Assembly: GCA_951799405.1 (NCBI GenBank)
Contig: OX637361.1
Span: forward strand, 7,897,156 to 7,961,155
Length of the DNA: 64,000 nucleotides
Source of the DNA: Agapetus fuscipes
Taxonomy: Eukaryota; Arthropoda; Insecta; Trichoptera; Glossosomatidae
Reading direction: 5' to 3'
Shown here: positions 57,712 through 64,000 of the stretch, piece by piece
How positions within the stretch are numbered: the stretch's first letter is position 1
Layout of the letters: the number at the start of each line of letters is the position of its first letter
The notes under the pieces: model-generated
Told to the model about the DNA's origin: nothing
The model's database searches: none
What the model saw: only the letters and a program-made list of their open reading frames with translations
Made by a program: the position numbers and the translations under genes

Positions 57712-58402
57712 TTTTTAAATAAATCCTGTGTGTTAGACTCCCTAGATTTTAGAGACTCTAGAGGTCTATGATACTTGTTGTAGTGCCGCAGACTGGTTGG
57801 TGACGTGGTGGTTGATGCCCTGATACTTTGCGGCAGGGCTGTTAGCTCCGTAGTGTTGTTGTGTGTTGCGATGGCTTTGTTTTGTCAACGACGTTACCAT
57901 GTTGAAAGCACCGGTTCCCATAGATCACCGAAGTTAAGCAACATTGGGCGCGGATAGTACTTGGATGGGTTACCGCTCAGGTACACCGCGTGTCGTTGGC
58001 ATCTTGGACCGGTCCGTAGTCCAGTGGCAACACTTCGGACTCGTAAATGGAAGGTTGTGGATTCGGATCCCGGCGGAGCACAAAAAATGTACCATTTATA
58101 TTTCGAATGTGCTCTTCGCTGAGTTGAAAAATTCATAAACCTTTACCAAAGACCGGTCACTGAAAGGCCCAGCCAACCTTACAACAACTGGGTCTTGCTT
58201 GAGAATTGACGCTTTCTACAGCGACGACCAAGCTCGCAGAGGGCTCTTGAGGTGTGATACACACAAAAACAGCGCTCACCAAATAAATCAGCCTAATATT
58301 ATTTATTATTGAAAGGAAATAGCGATTGATATTGGTTTTGAATAGGACAAGGTTAAATTGGGTTGGAACACACGCACCGGTAGCTCGTTCTATATTCATT
58401 TG
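57712..58402 (-). pseudogene. CR1/Jockey-like LINE end split by a 5S-tRNA SINE
   Basis: 58402-58305 (minus) encodes TQFNLVLFKTNINRYFLS, and 57883-57712 is the 3' UTR ('ctacggagctaacagccctg', 'gcggcactacaacaagtatc', 'ctagggagtctaacacacag'). Together they match 5843-6207. The plus-strand SINE 57884-58290 separates the two halves, dating the SINE after the LINE. Confidence 0.75.
57884..58290 (+). mobile_element. Full-length 5S rRNA-tRNA chimeric SINE (SINE-B, tail 2)
   Basis: 57884-58000 is a 117-nt 5S rRNA-like module from its 5' end (GTCAACGACGTTACCATG), with box A/intermediate/C region AGTTAAGCAAC..GGGCGCGG and TTGGATGGGTTACCGC, to its 3' end CGTGTCGTTGGC, which can pair with the 5' end. After ATCTT the tRNA-like head starts at 58006 (GACCGGTCCGTAGTCCAGTG, B box GGATTCGGATCCC). 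Body and tail 2 ('ggctcttgaggtgtg', 'aacagcgctcaccaaat') follow. It thus has two consecutive Pol III promoter types. Confidence 0.9.
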
Positions 58403-58533
58403 CATTCACAATACGTATTCATTTCATTTTACAAATAAATAAATAAATGTATTATATTTGCGTCACCCTAATTTTTTATCTTGTATCTTGGGGCAAATAC
58501 ATATTATAACGAACGTGTCCTGGAAAATCAATT
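58403..58533. other. Intron 2 spacer
   Basis: AT-rich; nothing recognised. Confidence 0.4.
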
Positions 58534-58553
58534 TAGTATTTATTCTTTTATTG

Positions 58554-58733
58554 ATTGTAGAGGCATTAACTTTGTAATCGTTCATCATTAATGATAAAGA
58601 AAAACAGTTTTGTTTTCGATTACGTGAGTATATTTTTATATACCACAACCGGCGAACGGATGTTTGCGAAACCGGTTGTGGTATATAAAAATATACTCAC
58701 GTAATCAAAAACAAAACTGTTTTTCTTTATCAT
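58554..58733. mobile_element. Penelope-like palindromic insertion with 20-bp direct repeats
   Basis: Arms 58590-58652 and 58672-58734 (63 bp, one mismatch) around a 19-nt loop that contains GTTTGCGAAACC, half of the CTGACGA-stem-GAAA hairpin intact at 40950-40977. TAGTATTTATTCTTTTATTG (58534) and TAGTATTTATTCGTTTATTG (58734) flank it. The left end 'gattgtagaggcattaactt' is shared with 40848. Confidence 0.8.
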
Positions 58734-58754
58734 TAGTATTTATTCGTTTATTGT

Positions 58755-59007
58755 TTATTGTTGAAAAAGAATAACTTTTTTTGTACCTCCTTAGGCACTT
58801 AGCACCTTCTGCACTGTTATACGAAAGACATTTCTTGTGGTTTTGCCAAAGCACTATCTCAGGTTTTCTGATCAAAATTTTCTCCATCGAGCTCTAGCCC
58901 GTCGTTCTTCAATTCTTATCTTATTTGAGTCCCACCCTGTATAAGAGTTTTAAGCTTTATACGTCAGAGAACTACGGCCTGGAAAGATGGCATGATATTT
59001 CTTATAT
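58755..59007. other. Intron 2, nothing recognised
   Basis: No family seen. 58780-58920 has a short region reading 'cgaaagacatttcttgtgg'; unassigned. Confidence 0.35.
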
Positions 59008-59270
59008 GGGTTCCTTGACTTATAGGTTGGTATACGGCTGACCACTCATGCTGTAAAAATGGTTCACTTTGCCAATGTCCCCCCTGTTACAGGGAAGGAC
59101 GTCAAGAGTTGCAGGGTGTATGCCCATTTTAGATTTGGTTTTTATGTTGTAGGTGTACATAAGGCATGTGCAAGCGCGAACTTGTACGTGTCTGGTTGTG
59201 AGAATGCATGTAATGTGAATCTCCAATGTAACATATCTTTGCAACTTAGATTAGATAAGATTAGATTAGG
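59008..59270 (+). repeat. RTE-tail repeat, full unit
   Basis: GGTTCCTTGACTTATAGGTT to 'tttgcaacttagattagata'. Very close to the copy attached to the 19-kb LINE. Confidence 0.9.
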
Positions 59271-59605
59271 TACCACTATCCCGTACCGATGTCATGGCAA
59301 AAAATACCTTAACTTGGAGTGTAACTATCATCAACTCCGCTGACATAGATATATTTTTAAAAACTCTATAGATCTCTACAAATACTTACTCCCTTGTTAA
59401 TAACTGTTTTAACTTGCACTGTAATAAATGAAAACTGCTGAGCACAAAAAAGATCAAATATTACTAATGTATAACTAACTGTCACGGGCAGTAGCTCGCG
59501 GAACAACGGTTAAGGATCACTGCTGTAGAGAGAGTTAAGCGGCCTCTACGCAAAGGGCTGTAGGCTTCACACGAGGATAACGACGATTCACTGCCGCGTG
59601 AATCC
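59271..59605. other. Intron 2, nothing recognised
   Basis: No repeat or gene assigned. Confidence 0.4.
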
Positions 59606-59731
59606 GTGACCAAACATCTACACATTGGGCGTAGGCGGGGGAACCTAGCCTCTACGACAACTACCACTGTGACCAAACATCTACGCGTCGGGTGTAGGCA
59701 AAGAGCCCTAGCCTCTACGATAACGTACATT
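59606..59731. repeat. 63-bp direct tandem duplication
   Basis: Two units: GTGACCAAACATCTAC at 59606 and 59669, each followed by 'gtaggc..' and 'cctagcctctacga.aac'. The period is a multiple of three and the minus frame stays open (RCLVT recurs), but there is no other sign of coding. Confidence 0.65.
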
Positions 59732-59914
59732 TCGTAGAATAAGCGTATTAGACAGTCTGTATCAACAAGTTCTTATAGACATGATTCTAGAGTATACAGT
59801 GACGATCTTATTTTGACGACAAGATGTTTCAACTATCTTCATATACGCAGACCATTTGAATAGTTGATATTAAAAAGGCATTTAATGCCATAATGATAAA
59901 ATTTATAAAAATAG

Positions 59915-60118
59915 GAAACTGCATGGGCGTGCACCCCATACAGGCACATGCGCCTAATAGGTAGGCAATATGTGGTAAAACCATTTAAGCTTGATCTTTA
60001 GATTGAAAATTCAAATTTTGAGTTCGATTGAAATCATCGTTAGCCCTTCAGTCGATATCAAATGAGATATTTAAAAGAAATGTGAGAAAATATCAATTCT
60101 GAAATGTATTCGCGCCTG
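59915..60118 (-). repeat. Repeat E, reverse (pair with 25985-26205)
   Basis: See 25985-26205; 'tgcgcctaataggtaggcaa' is the best-conserved anchor. Confidence 0.7.
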
Positions 60119-61007
60119 GAAAAATGTAAATGTGATCAGATTTTTTTACAGAAAACTTAGGTACCTTGTCTACGTTTTTGAGAAAATCTACAAACTTGTA
60201 AAGAAAACACGTTGTTTTTATTTTTACATTATTAATGTAATATAGTATATTTTTAACAATAATAAAACTAGTCATTTTATTCTTAATACTTTTTTACCAC
60301 AGCGGTACCGTGTCAAAAAAGTTTATCAAACACAAGTTAACTTCAACGTTAGCTTCTGCACACGCGATTATTTGGAAAGTTCAGTGTCGACATTAAAATG
60401 CAGTCAAAAACTTGAGTGCGGTGAATAGTTAACAGTCAAATGGTACAAGTATCTCGCATTGTCTCATAAAGGCAACCGCCGCTTCTTGCGCCGGCATTGC
60501 CCAACTTCCAAATCGCGAGCTGAGAATGCAATCTTAGCAGTTATTAGGAGGAAGAAATGCACTTGGGCTGGAGAGTTGGCGGGAACTTGTAATGCTGGAG
60601 GGTCTCAGGAACCGCTTTGTAGTTATGAATCTCACTAATTATAGTTTGAGTGTTCACCATCTTCAAAACTTTCAAATGCAGTTGTAAAACTTTTAGTTTT
60701 ATACCAGAAATATATGAAGTAAGAAAGTATTTAAACTTTTAGTGTACTAAAGTTATCAATTTTATCTAGTAAACGTTAAAGCTTTGTATTTTTTTCTAGG
60801 TTCTTTTCATATGCATTTTCTACTCGTATGTACTTGTACATATTTTTTCATTACATTTCCACCAATGTAATTCTTTTTTTATTGTACTTTTATACATGCT
60901 ACTCCTCTGTAGGTATGTAATCTGTATATTATTACATGATTAGTCACACAATTCACCCTCTGCGTGGATACGACAGTATACAATTTTACTTTTATTTTTA
61001 TCGTATA
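60119..61007. other. Intron 2, mostly unique
   Basis: No repeat family recognised. 60440-60600 is GC-richer and complex. ACCACA (60297-60302, a RUNX-type site) and AACCGC (60475) occur, but such short words are expected by chance. Confidence 0.35.
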
Positions 61008-61118
61008 ACAGTTGACGGAGGTATGTTGTGGGATGTTTTGAAAGCTTTCCTAAAAACGGTGCATACAAACTATGAAAACAGTGAGGCATATGTTCGTATT
61101 GATGGCGCAAAAATGATA
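61008..61118 (+). pseudogene. RTE LINE reverse-transcriptase fragment with internal deletion
   Basis: VDGGMLWDVLKAFLKTVHTN and YENSEAYVRIDG match VDRGMLWDVLKAYG...VHANYENSKACVRIDG of the 760-codon ORF with ~10 residues missing. A short internal piece of the RT domain, far from any LINE end. Confidence 0.75.
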
Positions 61119-61254
61119 GATGATACACTCTTTTAACGAAAAAGTTAAAATAAACCTAACCAAAATGTTTTTGTAAAATATAAATACTAGATGAAAATGC
61201 ATTCGAAGAACTATAATTATTAGACTTATAATTCTTTATTTGATTGTTCCTAAA

Positions 61255-61540
61255 CTAATAGATTGGTAGGAGGCTGACCACTCATACTGTAAAAAATGGT
61301 TTACTTAGCTAACGTCACCCCTGTTTCAGGAAACGTCGGCAAGAGTTGCAAGGCTTATGTTCATTTGAGATTGGGTTTTATGTAAGAAGTCGACATGCGG
61401 CATGTATGAGCGTGAACTTATACTGTCTCGCAACGCAACTTGCAACTAAGCTACACATATAGTGTAACTTCTTGCCGCGTTATCCCCGAAGAGTTGTCTG
61501 CTTATGGGAATGCATGTAAAATGCATCTTTGCAACTGAAT
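61255..61540 (+). repeat. RTE-tail repeat with a nested 66-nt SINE-A 3' end
   Basis: The RTE-tail runs from 'cctaaactaatagattggta' to 'tgcatctttgcaactga' and is interrupted at 61429-61494 by the last ~66 nt of SINE-A (reverse: 'caactaagctacacatatag'). TGTCT flanks the insert on both sides (61424-61428, 61495-61499). Confidence 0.8.
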
Positions 61541-61663
61541 CAAAGAAAAAAAAGATTATTCTCTATAACGAATAATGTGATCACTTTCCTTGTAAGATAG
61601 TCTTGATTTGCAAGGTCAGAGAGCAGTTTGTATTGGACTGATGGTTAGTGCTCTCGCTTCTAG

Positions 61664-61765
61664 GGCAGCAGCAGCAGTTCCACTTCGCCTTTGGGCAGCG
61701 GCCCTTCCACTTCCCGCCGGACCCGCTCTCGGGCTTCAGGATGCCGCCCATCACCAACTGCCAAA
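61664..61765 (+). CDS. Runx: RUNX transcription factor, exon after the Runt domain (lozenge-like)
   Basis: 102 nt completing R178 and encoding QQQQFHFAFGQRPFHF, then PPDPLSGFRMPPITNCQ (residues 179-211), with one base of the next codon. The block FHFAFGQRPF...GFRMP is unlike vertebrate RUNX (which continues RRHRQK) and, as I recall, unlike Drosophila Runt; it fits insect lozenge or a close RUNX paralogue. The Q/F-rich segment is probably an activation or cofactor region; the C-terminal WRPY Groucho-binding motif expected in RUNX proteins is not in this window. Acceptor GCTCTCGCTTCTAG, donor CAAA|GTGAGT. CpG-rich codon use contrasts with AT-rich intron. Paralogue identity (lozenge versus RunxA/RunxB) is not settled. 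Confidence 0.85.
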
Positions 61766-61802
61766 GTGAGTACTACCTCTTCATTTCCTTCTTCAATGTT
61801 TG

Positions 61803-62012
61803 ATGATGATTATGATGATTTGTAGAGCGACGTTTTATAATTTATTATCACTGCAAGGGCGTTTTCAGCGTTCACGCATTGAAGATCCGGCACGCACGTC
61901 AAGAGTAGTTGTTTCCAGGTGGACGGTCCTGCAACGGTGAACGCGCTTTCAAACAATGTGGTCCTTTTACTGGTCGGTAAGGCGACAATTCTGTTTACGC
62001 TTTCCACAGATC
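61803..62012 (-). pseudogene. CR1/L2-type LINE fragment near the exon-3 donor
   Basis: The minus strand keeps ESAFTVAGPSTWKQLL and the (ATC)n end; same family as 3371-3655. It begins 38 nt from the splice donor. Confidence 0.7.
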
Positions 62013-62911
62013 CCAGAGTCAGAATTCAGAGTCAACGACAAGGAGTATGGGATTAATCATCAATGAAGCAAAAATAAATACATGGCCGTGGATTCCTCGG
62101 ACAACCGAACGTAATTTCAGATAAGCAACAACAAATTTGATGCGGTGAACAGCTTTGTCTACCGAGGAGCTATGATAAACAATAAAATTGACACTACTGA
62201 AGAAAAAGTAAAATGTAATTAAACATCTGCAAAAAACAAATCGATTCGAGACTTAAAAGTGCTTTTGATGAGCAAAAGATGAAATAAATCTATCTCGGTC
62301 CGCCCGATCATCACCAAAACCAACATGATAACAAAGTTTTAAAAATGATGCATAAAATGAAAGAAGAGTAAAGGGATCAAAATTATAGGTTCAGTGTACT
62401 AAATATCCGCTTACTTTAGCATGTGAGTGCGTATATTACGGTCTGAAATACTTAGCCATGGATCGGAATTCTCAGCTTGCGTAGCTCCACGGTCCTTCCT
62501 TATGTCTGCCCATACTCTTCTCTCTCCAGCCACTTAAACTGGGATTTATAATTAAAATTCCTGACGCGTCAGATAGTTGGAAATCTTTTCATACAGCTCG
62601 AATACTTTTTGGAAAATTTATCATTAAAGTAACGTTCATTTTAACAAGGATAAGGATGTAACTGTTTCTGTACGATGCTTTTTCACTGAGAATATGAGTG
62701 TTCTAGTCTCTAGTCTTCTCAAGAGGAATTATTTTGAAAATTTAATCTGGAACATAGGTTATTAAAAGCGATAGTCGCTTAAAGAAGAAAGCATTCATTG
62801 AAATGACGCATACATAAAAAACCTTCTACAAATTGTTATCAGAAAAAAAAATGAAGTTCCATGTAACATTAGCTAAGGAAAAATAAATTAACTAATTGTA
62901 ATAAGCTCATG

Positions 62912-63225
62912 GTCCAGTCGATACATCAGTTGGTAGAACGCTTGCGTTTAAAGCCACAGGTCTAGGTAAAGAATCCTACCAATGGCGCCAGATATGATTT
63001 CCCGTTTCGATACTTTTTGCACTCCCCAAAATACTGGTAAAGTTATTTCAAACCCAAAGCATCGGTAGGGTTTTCTAAGCCTTCACAATAAATGAGAACC
63101 TGCCCCTCTCGGAATTAGGAAAATGCAAGTGCCTAGTGATTTGATTAAGGTCGTTTCCTTTACCTGTGGAAATAAATAGGTTCCACATGAGACCCCTTCA
63201 AAGACAATGCAGTAAATTATATCAC
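62912..63225 (+). mobile_element. SINE-A, diverged
   Basis: Head GGTCCAGTCGATACATCAGT, decayed B box, body 'gatttcccgtttcgatact', 'cttcacaataaatgagaacc', 'aaataaataggttccacat'. An older copy. Confidence 0.7.
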
Positions 63226-63384
63226 AATAAACAGTACTTTTGTATATCGTCATTTTATGACCGCAGTCACTTCAAAAGCGCTTGGTGCTACATATCAAAC
63301 GGGTAAATCTTGTGATTTCTCCGAAAGCCTTCCTATATCGAAGGCTACCTCAGTCACTTCGAAGGCACTATATGTGCAGCTAGT

Positions 63385-63700
63385 TGAGTTTCTTCTTCGT
63401 TTGTCAGTGCCACTTCTAACAAAAATCGGCCATCATAATCTAAGTTGCAAAGATATATTAACATTCAAAACTCATCAAATGGCTACTTCTTCTTTAGATG
63501 CTGTGGCTTTTTGCGGCAATTCGGTGTTTTTGTTAAACCATTGTCGCAGGTTTTCCAGCCACGATGTCTTTGACTTTTCCTACTTTAGATGCTGCGGCTC
63601 AACCTAGGCTTTTGTATGTTTTTTAAACCATTGTCGCAGATTTTCCAGCCAGGATGTCTTTAAGTTCTTCTCCCTTCAATGCCTCCTTGTACGATAAACA
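63385..63700 (-). pseudogene. RTE-2 LINE scraps, partly duplicated
   Basis: 63385-63436 is the RTE-2 3' end ((CTT)n, 'gtgccacttctaac'), cut by an RTE-tail scrap at 63437-63475. 63500-63600 and 63605-63690 each match the segment around 'ccattgtcgcag.ttttccag' (the LENLRQWF region on the minus strand), so two copies lie in tandem. Confidence 0.65.
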
Positions 63701-64000
63701 AAATGATTAAAATAAAATATTTATTGCAGTCGAGTTCCAGTTGAGGGCGCAATAAGTAACCAGCCTTATAAAATTAAGATAAAAAGACGATATTTTAAAT
63801 TGAAGGCAGTTTAAGAACCTTCTAAAGTCATTAAAAATATGCATGTATGTATGCACGCATCATAATTAACTCATATTCTGTACAATAGTTAGACCTAATG
63901 TGACTTGGGCAAACAAGGAGGGGGGGTTTGGCTTTCAAGCTCGTGTACACAAAAATAATCCTCGTCTGGTTGAACGTAAGCTGCAGACTAAGACGATGAA

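Larger units (their letters stand above)
61766..64000 (+). other. RUNX intron 3, 5' part
   Basis: Starts GTGAGT; runs off the window. 62013-62911 and 63226-63384 are unassigned AT-rich sequence; repeats listed separately. Confidence 0.75.

Noticed and set aside
57884..58000. Possible functional 5S rRNA gene
   Set aside because: Only one nearly full-length copy, fused to a SINE, with changes in conserved stretches and no T-run terminator after the 3' end; a second copy has the same fusion.
60297..60480. RUNX autoregulatory sites (ACCACA, AACCGC)
   Set aside because: Six-base words at chance frequency; no clustering or other support.

Overview
This is insect genomic DNA: AT-rich and intron-rich, with Pol III SINEs, RTE-, CR1/Jockey- and L2-type LINEs, solo LTRs and Penelope-like inverted repeats. 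The only cellular gene I can support is a plus-strand RUNX (Runt-domain) transcription factor. Its three exons here are 23152-23569, 45297-45410 and 61664-61765. They splice in frame into 211 codons: a short low-complexity N-terminus, a complete Runt domain, and a glutamine/phenylalanine-rich exon best matching the lozenge-like branch as I remember it. The C-terminal exons lie beyond the right edge. The order of insect is not determined.

Layout. 1-14,700: intergenic, a mosaic of old repeats. 14,700-23,151: upstream and 5' region of the RUNX gene, with three separate CpG/GC-rich patches (about 14.7, 17.0 and 21.9-22.2 kb), a decayed 0.85-kb tandem array and a 5'-truncated RTE LINE whose 760-codon reading frame is still open (minus strand). 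23,570-45,296: intron 1 (21.7 kb). 45,411-61,663: intron 2 (16.3 kb). From 61,766: start of intron 3. All three exons have retroelement remnants close by, and exon 2 is preceded by a LINE fragment ending about 55 nt from the splice acceptor.

Repeat families, with names used only in this annotation. RTE-tail: a unit of about 250 bp, roughly 30 copies, starting near TTCCTTGACTTATAGG and ending in (TTAGA)n-like repeats; two loci show it is the 3' end of the RTE LINE. SINE-A: tRNA-headed, about 330-390 bp. SINE-B: tRNA-headed, in one copy preceded by a full-length 5S rRNA-like module, with two alternative 3' tails, one shared with a CR1/Jockey-like LINE in the same window. SINE-C: headed by a Leu/Ser-type tRNA. 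A fused SINE-B/SINE-A dimer occurs twice with the same junction. Penelope-like palindromes carry CUGANGA-stem-GAAA (hammerhead-like) hairpins and are flanked by direct repeats of 10-20 bp.

The most interesting material is this layered network of non-autonomous retroelements: 5S+tRNA heads, tail sharing with LINEs, SINE dimers and ribozyme-like palindromes. A perfect 17 x 40-bp minisatellite in intron 1 and a possible homotypic TCAAGTG site array upstream of the gene also stand out. I found no CRISPR array, operon, functional tRNA or rRNA gene, or intact autonomous transposon.
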